From Atopobiaceae bacterium (GTDB lineage Bacteria; Actinomycetota; Coriobacteriia; Coriobacteriales; Atopobiaceae), in NCBI GenBank assembly GCA_017460265.1, contig JAFUBJ010000332.1:1-5036 (forward strand): a stretch of 5,036 bases of DNA, read 5' to 3'. Below are positions 1 to 4,947 of the stretch, piece by piece; positions within the stretch are counted from its first letter, which is position 1; every line of letters begins with the position of its first letter. A model generated the notes under the pieces. That model saw only the letters and a program-made list of their open reading frames with translations. It was not told the DNA's origin and searched no databases. Position numbers and translations under genes: made by a program.

Positions 1-84
1 GACCACGCCGCCCGCATCACGAAGATCGAGACGCGACTAGAGGACCACGACCGGCGCATCGGAAACATCGAGACCAAGGAGTAG
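1..84 (+). CDS. C-terminal end of a coiled-coil phage protein (partial)
   Basis: The reading frame is open from the first base and ends at TAG 82-84, giving the last 27 residues of a protein that begins outside the window. The peptide is strongly charged and contains I/L spaced like heptads (ITKIETRLEDHDRRIGNIE), as expected for a coiled coil. Small coiled-coil proteins, such as the XhlA/hemolysin-like type, often sit directly upstream of the holin in Gram-positive phage lysis cassettes. The stop lies two bases before the holin start, and the AAGGAG ribosome site of the holin lies inside this gene's last codons, so the two are probably co-transcribed and translationally coupled. The position and coiled-coil character are visible. 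The family assignment is inference, and a tail or baseplate protein is also possible. Confidence 0.6.
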   Translation, partial: DHAARITKIETRLEDHDRRIGNIETKE

Positions 85-86
85 AG

Positions 87-374
87 ATGAACATCAACTG
101 GAAGGTCCGCATCCGCAACAAGAACTTCTGGATCACCATCGTCCCGGCGCTCATCCTCGCCATCCAGCTCTTCGCCGAAATCTTCGGCGTGAAGCTGGAA
201 CTCGGGGATCTCGGGACCCGCATCGTGGCGTTCGTCGACGCCGCATTCGCGGTCCTAGCGATCCTCGGCGTGGTGAACGACCCGACTACCGCGACTTTCG
301 ACGACTCGGCCCTCGCCATGACGTACGAGGTGCCCAAGCACCTTGAGGGCATCCGCGACGGGGAGGTGCTTTGA
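87..374 (+). CDS. Phage holin, phi LC3 family
   Basis: This 95-residue protein has the recognisable layout of the phi LC3 (Phage_holin_1) family. It has a basic N-terminus (NWKVRIRNKNFW), a first hydrophobic segment at about residues 15-33, a short polar turn (KLELGDLG), a second hydrophobic segment at about 45-62, and the family's typical GVVNDPTT motif followed by a D-S-x-x-A-x-x-Y tail. Holins of this family gather in the cytoplasmic membrane and at a set time open lesions that let the endolysin reach peptidoglycan. The ATG at 87 has a clear AAGGAG ribosome site at 76-81, five bases upstream. The gene ends one base before the endolysin ATG, the classic holin-endolysin pairing. Length and motifs are normal for the family, and no damage is seen. 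Confidence 0.9.
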   Translation: MNINWKVRIRNKNFWITIVPALILAIQLFAEIFGVKLELGDLGTRIVAFVDAAFAVLAILGVVNDPTTATFDDSALAMTYEVPKHLEGIRDGEVL

Positions 375-375
375 C

Positions 376-1221
376 ATGAGCAACAGCTCTCTCGTGAGCT
401 ACACGCGGCTCAGCCCGAACCACTCGGGCAGGCGCAAGTATGCCATCACCAAGATCACCCCTCACTACATGGCGGGCAACTGTTCCGTCGAGACCTGCGG
501 CGCGATCTTCGCCCCGACCAGCAGGCAGGCAAGCTCCAACTACGGCATCGGCTCCGACGGGCGCGTCGCGCTCTACGTCGACGAGGCCAACCGCTCGTGG
601 TGCAGCTCAAGCTCCGACAACGACAACCGGGCGGTCACGATCGAGTGCGCCAACCTGGGCGACTCCTCGCTCACCGACGCGTGCTGGAAGTCGCTCGTGG
701 CGCTCTGCGTCGACATCTGCCGCCGCAACGGCATCCCCAAGCTGACCTACACGGGCGGAAAGGACGGGACTCTCACCGAGCACCGCATGTTCGCCAACAC
801 CGACTGCCCCGGCGCCTGGCTCCATTCCCGCATGGGCCTGCTCGCGCAGGAGGTCAACAAGTACCTCGCCAACGGCACCACGCCGAAGGCGGGGACCGGC
901 GCGAGCGCGACCTCGACCGCCAGCGTGGGCACCTCGGGCAAGTCGACCGCCCTCGCCTCGGGCTACCACAAGGACGCCAGCTTCGCGGGGCGCTACCGCT
1001 GCACGGTCGACTACCTCCGCGTGCGCCGCTCCCCGAGCCTCTCGGGCACCGAGGTCGCGCACTACTCGAAGGGCGAGACCGTCGCGCTTGAGGGCTACTA
1101 CTGGGTGTCGGGCGGCTTCGTCTGGGGCACCTACATCGGCGGGTCGGGCAACCGCAACTACATTGCCGTGGGGAAGGCCACCGGCAAGGCGGAGCCTGAC
1201 GACTACCTCGTGAGGGTGTGA
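376..1221 (+). CDS. Phage endolysin: N-acetylmuramoyl-L-alanine amidase (Amidase_2) with SH3b-like C-terminal domain
   Basis: This 281-residue enzyme is predicted to cut the amide bond between N-acetylmuramic acid and the L-alanine of the stem peptide, lysing the host at the end of infection. Residues 12-164 form an Amidase_2 (T7 lysozyme-like) domain. It begins with the common SPNHSGRRKYAI signature and carries likely zinc ligands H30, H136 and C144 (in DCPG), plus YGIGSDG, VDEANRSWCSSS and the TIEC/AN strand. A Thr/Ser/Gly/Ala-rich linker (about 167-195) joins it to a C-terminal domain at about 206-266 (DYLRVRRSPS, then alternating aromatic and glycine residues) that resembles a bacterial SH3 wall-binding module. 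There is no signal peptide, so export should depend on the holin. ATG 376 is preferred over an in-frame ATG at 343 because GGGAGG (361-366) lies nine bases upstream and 343 lies inside the holin gene. All expected catalytic residues are present. Confidence 0.93.
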   Translation: MSNSSLVSYTRLSPNHSGRRKYAITKITPHYMAGNCSVETCGAIFAPTSRQASSNYGIGSDGRVALYVDEANRSWCSSSSDNDNRAVTIECANLGDSSLTDACWKSLVALCVDICRRNGIPKLTYTGGKDGTLTEHRMFANTDCPGAWLHSRMGLLAQEVNKYLANGTTPKAGTGASATSTASVGTSGKSTALASGYHKDASFAGRYRCTVDYLRVRRSPSLSGTEVAHYSKGETVALEGYYWVSGGFVWGTYIGGSGNRNYIAVGKATGKAEPDDYLVRV

Positions 1222-1225
1222 TCGC

Positions 1226-1372
1226 ATGGGGCACAAGGAGAGGATGGAGAGGATGCGCCGCTGGCTCTACGACGACGGCCTGGACGTCACCTTCCGTGGG
1301 GCGCTTACCATCGCGCTCGCGGGCTGTGCCGTATGCTGGGTGCTGCTCGCCCTCATGATGAGGGGAGCCTGA
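1226..1372 (+). CDS. Small single-pass membrane protein of the lysis cassette, unknown function
   Basis: This is a 48-codon ORF starting four bases after the endolysin stop. The N-terminal half is basic and charged (MGHKERMERMRRWLYDDG). Residues 25-45 form one hydrophobic segment ending in MMRGA, which suggests a membrane protein with its basic N-terminus in the cytoplasm. GAGGG at 1212-1216 is spaced nine bases from ATG 1226. Later ATGs at 1244 and 1253 are also in frame, and AAGGAG (1234-1239) could serve the one at 1253, so two start sites are conceivable, as in dual-start holins. No family is recognised. A second holin, an antiholin or an accessory lysis protein would suit the position, but this is inference. 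The tight packing and ribosome site argue that it is real. Confidence 0.6.
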   Translation: MGHKERMERMRRWLYDDGLDVTFRGALTIALAGCAVCWVLLALMMRGA

Positions 1373-1373
1373 C

Positions 1374-1523
1374 GTGGACGGCTTCTACCATCAGGACGAG
1401 CGCGACAAGGCCGCAAACGACGGTTGCCTGGGGTGCGCGGCTGTGGCCCTCATACTCCTCATAGGGTGCGTCGTGGTCCTCTTGTCCGGGTGCGGGACAG
1501 TCGGCGCCTTCCTCGCGCCCTGA
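1374..1523 (+). CDS. Very small membrane protein or lipoprotein-like peptide, unknown function
   Basis: This is a 49-codon ORF with a GTG start one base after the preceding stop. AGGGGAG at 1361-1367 is six bases upstream, a strong ribosome site. The first 17 residues are polar and mostly acidic. A CLGC pair (C18, C21) follows, then a long hydrophobic stretch (about 22-37) ending in L-S-G-C (37-40), a good match to the lipoprotein signal peptidase box. A second, weaker match (LIGC) ends at C32. If cleaved at C40 the mature product would be only a ten-residue lipopeptide. The acidic N-terminus is unlike a normal signal peptide, so a plain transmembrane protein is equally possible. It is the last gene of the lysis cassette. 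A Gram-negative Rz1-type spanin is unlikely because the endolysin type points to a Gram-positive host. Confidence 0.55.
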   Translation: MDGFYHQDERDKAANDGCLGCAAVALILLIGCVVVLLSGCGTVGAFLAP

Positions 1524-1546
1524 CGGCCTCACAGGCGTGCTACTAT
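1518..1546 (+). promoter_or_regulatory. Possible extended -10 promoter
   Basis: TG-C-TACTAT (1538-1546) matches the extended -10 pattern TGnTATAAT with one mismatch in the hexamer. A partial -35 (CTGACG, 1520-1525, sharing TGAC with TTGACA) lies 15 bases upstream, a short spacing that an extended -10 can tolerate. Transcription would start near 1553 and read toward the antitoxin-like stretch at 1582-1650. This is motif matching only. Confidence 0.3.
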
Positions 1547-1581
1547 CAGGTGGTTAGAACCTGCTTCGCAAGGATGGTCGG

Positions 1582-1650
1582 GTGGAGTTCGTACAAGCGA
1601 GTATGCGCCCCACCAACTTTTCGCAGGTCAGATCATATGTCTCTGATCTG
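1582..1650 (+). pseudogene. Possible remnant of a Phd/YefM-type antitoxin N-terminus
   Basis: From GTG 1582 or ATG 1603 the frame reads (VEFVQAS)MRPTNFSQVRSYVSDL. This resembles the start of Phd/YefM antitoxins, which typically read M-R-x-x-N/S-F/Y-S-E/Q-x-R-x-N-L. After about 16 residues the resemblance ends, and the frame continues as low-quality sequence rich in R, P and S. The likely -10 element at 1541-1546 lies a suitable distance upstream. A ribosome site is weak (GCGAG at 1597-1601). If real, this is a gene cut off by insertion or rearrangement at the phage boundary. The match is short and could be chance, and the same bases form the hairpin at 1629-1650. Confidence 0.22.
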
Positions 1651-1659
1651 TTTTCTTTT
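1629..1659 (+). terminator. Possible rho-independent terminator after the lysis cassette
   Basis: CAGATCA (1629-1635) and TGATCTG (1644-1650) form a perfect seven-base-pair stem with an eight-base loop, followed directly by TTTTCTTTT (1651-1659). The T-tract and position downstream of the phage operon suit a plus-strand terminator. The stem is short with only three G-C pairs, so it would be weak. The same inverted repeat could instead be a protein-binding palindrome, since a third CAGATCA copy lies at 1670-1676. Confidence 0.4.
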
Positions 1660-1812
1660 GGTCCACTGGCAGATCACCAAACTCGCTACAGGTGTCCTGG
1701 CCATCGGCCGGTGAGCCGTGCCGATCCGCGGTCAACGTGTCTCGTCTGTCCCACCGCGTCGTCTCTATCTGCACGCAACTCGGGGACGGAGGGCATCGAA
1801 GGCCCCTCTGCA

Positions 1813-1888
1813 GGCGGTTGCGTGCATTCCCCGAAGCGCCAACTGGTCTTTCTTCGCCGACCTTGCACGCAATCGCCGCAAGGTCGGC
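1813..1888. repeat. Two overlapping, mutually exclusive stem-loops
   Basis: Stem A pairs 1813-1826 with 1864-1877 (14 pairs, one of them G-T). Stem B pairs 1856-1866 with 1878-1888 (11 perfect pairs, loop 1867-1877). The right arm of A covers the whole loop of B and three bases of its left arm, so both cannot form fully at once. Neither strand has a T-tract straight after stem B, so it is not a standard intrinsic terminator. The element lies just over 100 bases beyond the nucleotidase stop, so its transcript could carry it in the 3' untranslated region. Confidence 0.45.
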
Positions 1889-1992
1889 CAAAGTGGCGCG
1901 GCACGCCGCGGTTGTGTGCAACGGCGAGGCCCGACAGCCCAAGAGGGCCACAACTCGGGCACCACGGACGCCGGCAAGGTACGCAGGCCAGC

Positions 1993-3801
1993 TTATCCGA
2001 GGTCCTCCTCGGTTACCACTCTGGTGCAGAGCTGCCCCTCCTCCTCACGCAAGGCAATCGCGCTCGAGCGACCCAGCTCCACCGCCCTCTCGAGCTGTGG
2101 CGGGTCCCAGTTATATCCAACAAGCTGCCAGCTGTCATCGCAGGTGGCCTCCACATGCCCGCCGCAGACGTTCTCGATGTAGTCGCCAAGAAGTTCGCGA
2201 ATGCCGCCGATGTCGCTGCGCAGGTCTGCCCCCACAAGCTCGGGTAGCGCCTCGCCTTCCGCATACACCGTGCCTGGGGCAAGCAGGTTCATGTTGGCCC
2301 GATAGTTACAAACTGCCAGCTCAAAGGTCTCGTCATCATCCACGGGCGAGCCATCCGGCCACAGCAGGTCTCCCACGCGTTCGCCCGCCGGACGCGAGAC
2401 GTCAACCGTGTAGCGTGCGCCCACAAGCTCGTCGATGTTGTATATCGGAGCGTCTTTGACAAAGCCAATCGTTAGGTCGCCCGGCCGCCACTGCCGGTAT
2501 GCGGACATCGACCACTCGAGGTACCTGCGCAGCTGTGCTCCGGTCTTGCGCACGGTGTAGAGCGTGTTGCTGAACGGAAACACCTTCGAGAGGTCGCAGC
2601 GCCTGATGGGGCCAGGCTTCATGTTGGAGTCGATCGTGCAAGGTGCGACTGCCGCCACGCGCGCACCCGAGTAGTGTAGGAATGCCGTGCCGATCAAATC
2701 GATGAGCGGAGTGTCCTGCAGCAGCGTGGTGGGCACGCCCGCGATCTCGGCCTCGGGCGCGAGCGGACCGCCTGCAAGCGTGCCTATCTGCTCATTTGCG
2801 TAGGCACGAGCTCGCTCGTCGTAGGGAGCCATGAGCTCCATGACGGTGGGGTCGGGCTCATAATCGCCAACAGTCACCGCATGCGCCTCTTTGCTGGTCA
2901 CATGCCAGCCTTCACCAGATCGCTCGCATACAAGGTCGATGCACGACATCGTCTGTGCCTGAAAACGGTTTTCCGCAACCAGCGTATTGCCGATGGTCTC
3001 GCCCTCTATCAGCTGGTGCTGGTGCGCCGCAATCACCACGTCAAGTTCGGGGCAGGCGGCAATCACGTCGCGCACGCCTGATCCAGGTACATCGTATTCG
3101 TTCTCCACATGCATGTGGAATGCGCCCACCAGCACGTCCACGTCAGGGGCAATCTGATCGATGACCTTGCGCGTCTCGGCCACCGGGTCGCGCACGTCGA
3201 ATCCCGCGAGGTTGGTCGCGTCCCATCGCGCGATGTTGGGTGTCACCATGCCAATGACTCCCACACGCACCTCGCCCACGGTAAAGATCGCGTACGCATC
3301 GGCGATGGGGTCACCCTGCTCGTCCGACACGTTACCCACCAGGTACCTGCCGGCAAATGACGCAATGGTGCGCCGCACCACGTCCATGCCGAAGTTGTAC
3401 TCGTGGTTGCCCGTGACCTCCACGTCGAAGTCCAGCGCATTGAGTCCGGCGACCATGGGATGCACGTCCTCATGCACAAAGAGCTCGGCCATGTTGTCCT
3501 GAATGGTGTCACCCGCGTCGATGAGCAACGTGTTCTCGTTGCGCAGGCTGGCGATGGCGGTGGCAAGCTGCGCCATGCTGCCGACGCGGCTTTCCGCGTT
3601 GGTGGGATAGTCCCACGGGACCATCTTGCCGTGAAGGTCGCTTGTGCCCAGGATGCGGATGGCCTGGGTCACAGGGGCGGTGTCATCCGTCTCTGGCGCG
3701 GCACAGGCGCCGAGCGCAACCGAAGCCGCAACTGCCCCGGCCCCCAGTGCCTGACGGCGGGTAAGAGTCGGATTGCCATGTGCTGTCTCATGAATAGCCA
3801 T
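1993..3801 (-). CDS. Tat-exported lipoprotein CpdB/YfkN-like 2',3'-cyclic-nucleotide 2'-phosphodiesterase/3'-nucleotidase
   Basis: This 602-residue secreted metallophosphoesterase should release phosphate and nucleosides from extracellular nucleotides. Residues 1-33 are a signal: a twin-arginine motif TRRQAL (14-19), an Ala-rich hydrophobic segment and lipobox L-G-A-C ending at C33, so the protein is probably exported folded and lipid-anchored. Residues 48-310 form the calcineurin-like domain with D55-L-H57, G97-D98, G131-N-H-E134, H229 and H260-Q-H262, the expected two-metal ligands. Residues 360-560 form the 5'-nucleotidase C-terminal domain, with VFPFSNTLYTVRKTG (407-421), YNIDELVGARYTVDV (454-468) and NYR (499-501). 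The YNID type and length favour CpdB/YfkN over classic 5'-nucleotidase. ATG 3801 is chosen over in-frame ATGs at 3909 and 3900 because it places the Tat motif correctly and has GAGG (3808-3811) six bases upstream. The gene stands alone and converges with the phage cassette. Confidence 0.9.
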   Translation of the reverse strand: MAIHETAHGNPTLTRRQALGAGAVAASVALGACAAPETDDTAPVTQAIRILGTSDLHGKMVPWDYPTNAESRVGSMAQLATAIASLRNENTLLIDAGDTIQDNMAELFVHEDVHPMVAGLNALDFDVEVTGNHEYNFGMDVVRRTIASFAGRYLVGNVSDEQGDPIADAYAIFTVGEVRVGVIGMVTPNIARWDATNLAGFDVRDPVAETRKVIDQIAPDVDVLVGAFHMHVENEYDVPGSGVRDVIAACPELDVVIAAHQHQLIEGETIGNTLVAENRFQAQTMSCIDLVCERSGEGWHVTSKEAHAVTVGDYEPDPTVMELMAPYDERARAYANEQIGTLAGGPLAPEAEIAGVPTTLLQDTPLIDLIGTAFLHYSGARVAAVAPCTIDSNMKPGPIRRCDLSKVFPFSNTLYTVRKTGAQLRRYLEWSMSAYRQWRPGDLTIGFVKDAPIYNIDELVGARYTVDVSRPAGERVGDLLWPDGSPVDDDETFELAVCNYRANMNLLAPGTVYAEGEALPELVGADLRSDIGGIRELLGDYIENVCGGHVEATCDDSWQLVGYNWDPPQLERAVELGRSSAIALREEEGQLCTRVVTEEDLG

Positions 3802-4223
3802 GTTGCACCTCGCCTGCGGCAGTTCTCCCTTGACCGGTTTGCGCTGCTCAACCACTACATCTCTCGCTGTCGAACAGTCCGAAGCTTGCCGTGTCCGCAT
3901 TCCATCCAAGGCCGCGCCTCTTAGTTACCACGTAATTTATCAGGTAGTCAATGAGATCAGCTCGCAACCTTTGACCTGGTCGCGTACGCGTCGTACCAGC
4001 CTCCAGTAGAGCAAGCAGGCCAGCGGATCGCTACCGGAGAAGTTCGGCGCTTCACCATCCTCAACCGAGAATAGCATCCCGGTATCAACCATCGTACTTG
4101 CACGCTAGGTCGTCCTTTTCCGCGAGTTTTGCGGTCACTGCGGGTACGCTGCTGCTGGGCGCCCCTGCCACGGTTCGTGCTAAGCTAGCTCGAGAATGAT
4201 TGTGGAAGTGCGAGGTAGCGGGC
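3802..4223. other. Divergent intergenic region upstream of the nucleotidase
   Basis: This region lies between the divergent nucleotidase (minus) and membrane-protein (plus) genes, so it should hold both promoters. On the minus strand TTGACT (3946-3951) is a good -35, but the hexamer 18 bases further (TAACTA, 3922-3927) is a poor -10. On the plus strand TTGACC (3971-3976) and TACCAG (3994-3999) are 17 bases apart, and TGCTAAGCT (4178-4186) resembles an extended -10 close to the membrane gene. A perfect palindrome CGCGTACGCG lies at 3981-3990, flanked by TGGT and ACCA (3977-3980, 3995-3998), and could bind a regulator. A doubtful 50-codon ORF lies at 3940-4092. None of these sites is certain. 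Confidence 0.35.
3940..4092 (-). CDS. Doubtful small ORF or gene fragment, 50 residues, unknown
   Basis: On the minus strand ATG 4092-4090 opens 50 codons ending in TGA 3942-3940, upstream of the nucleotidase and in the same orientation. The peptide has a protein-like composition: an acidic N-terminal half (GMLFSVEDGEAPNFSGSDP), then a hydrophobic and aromatic turn (LACLLYW), a basic helix (RLVRRVRDQVKG) and a short tail. About two thirds of third codon positions are G or C, similar to real genes here. Against it, no ribosome site is seen near the ATG, an in-frame TAG lies just upstream, and an ORF of this length is common by chance in GC-rich DNA. It could be the 3' remnant of a lost gene. 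No family is recognised. Confidence 0.28.
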   Translation of the reverse strand: MVDTGMLFSVEDGEAPNFSGSDPLACLLYWRLVRRVRDQVKGCELISLTT

Positions 4224-4685
4224 TTGGTATTCAAGGTATGGCTTGCGGTGACGCTTGTCTTCGTAATCGTCCTGCTTGTGTTCAGGGTATATAGGGCCGA
4301 CGTGATCGCAAAAGCGATGTTTGCCCTGTGGTATGGCATGGCGATTGCCACCCTTTGGGTCATCTGGTTTCTTGCAAGCCAAGGCCAGGAGGGCCTGGCC
4401 CTCTTCGCCGTGGTCAACGTCTTGATCGTCTGCGCCTTTGTTGTTTTGGGACGAATCTACAGGGCTGACTTAACGTCAAACATCCTGGCGGCCCTGTTGG
4501 TGCTGCTCCTTGACGGTGTCGACCTCTGGTGCGCTTGGCGCATTCATGACCCCATGGCGGCCATGGATGAGGCCCTGGCCATTTTGCGCCTCCTTCTCCT
4601 AATCGGCTCGGCGGCCTTGCTGGTGTGGAGGATAGCCGTCCTGGTGTGCAGGCGAACGCCCAAGAACGGCGAAACGGAAAGATAG
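4224..4685 (+). CDS. Small multi-pass membrane protein with internal repeat, unknown function
   Basis: This 153-residue protein is very hydrophobic, with four or five probable membrane helices at about residues 3-21, 32-51, 58-76, 85-105 and 117-141, and a short basic, polar tail (RRTPKNGETER). Two copies of R-[VI]-Y-R-A-D-[VL] occur at 21-27 and 77-83, each just after a helix, suggesting duplication of a two-helix unit. A single acidic, Met-rich stretch (HDPMAAMDEA) separates the last two helices. TTG 4224 is chosen because GAGG (4212-4215) lies eight bases upstream. An earlier in-frame TTG at 4200 would add eight residues (MWKCEVAG) but has only a weak GAG, and an in-frame stop at 4197 limits the frame. 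It stands alone, and no family or function is recognised. Membrane location is well supported by the sequence. Confidence 0.7.
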   Translation: MVFKVWLAVTLVFVIVLLVFRVYRADVIAKAMFALWYGMAIATLWVIWFLASQGQEGLALFAVVNVLIVCAFVVLGRIYRADLTSNILAALLVLLLDGVDLWCAWRIHDPMAAMDEALAILRLLLLIGSAALLVWRIAVLVCRRTPKNGETER

Positions 4686-4944
4686 TCCCGAAAGGTCTTT
4701 CGCCTCACCGAACAGTCGCCACTTATGTGCACAAGGGAAGACGCTCGAACCGCAAGTGGCAGGGCCATTGCCATGCAGCTTGGCTCTAACTGACTTTCCA
4801 TCTTGCTGCGTTGCCAGGTGCAAGTTAGTGTTCGTTTTTGTCGCCGTGCTTGAGCGTATTTGTGCACATGGTCATTCAGCCGCCCGTTGCGTGCATCGTT
4901 TCGTTCGCATTCCACACGCCAAACGAACGCAAACGTGCACATAG
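4686..4944. other. Noncoding region rich in inverted and direct repeats
   Basis: No convincing gene lies here. Small structures seen are CGAAA/TTTCG (4690-4703, four-base loop, no T-tract), TGGCA/TGCCA (4757-4773), and an imperfect stem CTAA...CTTGC / GCAAGTTAG (left parts near 4786 and 4803, right arm 4819-4827) followed by a T-tract at 4833-4837 that might end transcription of the membrane gene. GTGCACA cores occur at 4726-4732, 4862-4868 and 4935-4941. A long imperfect hairpin spans 4891-4940. The density of repeats suggests an old mobile-element scar or an operator region. Confidence 0.4.
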
Positions 4945-4947
4945 GTC
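4862..4947. repeat. Direct repeat pair GTGCACAT(A)GGTCA
   Basis: GTGCACATGGTCA at 4862-4874 and GTGCACATAGGTCA at 4934-4947 match except for one inserted A. Similarity continues weakly beyond (CAGCCGCCC against CAGCGCCC). The copies are about 73 bases apart and flank the hairpin at 4891-4940. The right copy contains the stop codon that ends the upstream side of the edge reading frame. Confidence 0.5.
4891..4940. repeat. Imperfect inverted repeat / hairpin
   Basis: GTGCA (4891-4895), CGTTT (4897-4901) and CGTT (4902-4905) pair with AACG (4922-4925), AAACG (4931-4935) and TGCAC (4936-4940). This gives 14 pairs with a one-base bulge on the left and a five-base bulge on the right, around a 16-base loop. 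No T-tract follows on either strand, so it is not an ordinary terminator. Confidence 0.45.

Larger units (their letters stand above)
1524..1992. other. Gene-poor junction between phage lysis cassette and host gene
   Basis: This stretch of about 470 bases separates the last phage ORF from the convergent nucleotidase gene. Several long open frames cross it on both strands, but they have no ribosome sites, lack a recognisable protein pattern and run antisense into the nucleotidase, so I do not call them genes. Visible contents are a possible promoter (1518-1546), an antitoxin-like peptide start (1582-1650), a hairpin plus T-tract (1629-1659), a third copy of the 7-mer CAGATCA (1670-1676), two competing stem-loops (1813-1888) and short GTTGYGTGCA repeats. 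The lower GC of 1540-1700 compared with both sides would suit a recombination junction. No tRNA or integrase is present in the window, so attachment site position is unknown. Confidence 0.5.

Noticed and set aside
607..1236. Long minus-strand open frame antisense to the endolysin
   Set aside because: It mirrors the GC-rich endolysin codons, is full of A, R, G and V runs, and lacks a recognised motif. The plus-strand gene has complete catalytic residues.
1374..1523. Rz1-like outer-membrane spanin
   Set aside because: The position and lipobox fit, but the amidase endolysin type and phi LC3 holin point to a Gram-positive host without an outer membrane.
1547..1615. tRNA, tmRNA or SRP RNA near the phage end
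   Set aside because: Hairpin CAGGT/ACCTG and a GGTGG/CCACC pairing are present, but no cloverleaf, T-loop GTTCRA or SRP GGAA-type core could be assembled.
1628..1951. Minus-strand frame of 107 codons from GTG, with a part reading ATLADLAAIACKVG
   Set aside because: One stretch looks protein-like, but there is no ribosome site, the rest is Cys- and Arg-rich without pattern, and the stretch coincides with the stem-loops, whose repeats create it.
1582..2459. Long plus-strand frames crossing the junction and the 3' end of the nucleotidase
   Set aside because: They are rich in R, P and S, lack ribosome sites and overlap the well-supported nucleotidase on the other strand. Only the first 16 residues from 1603 looked protein-like.
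4085..4417. Minus-strand frame antisense to the membrane protein
   Set aside because: It lacks a recognisable pattern, while the plus strand encodes regularly spaced hydrophobic helices.
4690..4703. Terminator at the end of the membrane gene (CGAAA/TTTCG)
   Set aside because: The stem is only five pairs with a four-base loop, and no T-tract follows.
4544..4942. Minus-strand frame of 132 codons across the repeat-rich region
   Set aside because: There is no ribosome site and no motif, and a third of it is antisense to the membrane gene. The sequence looks random.
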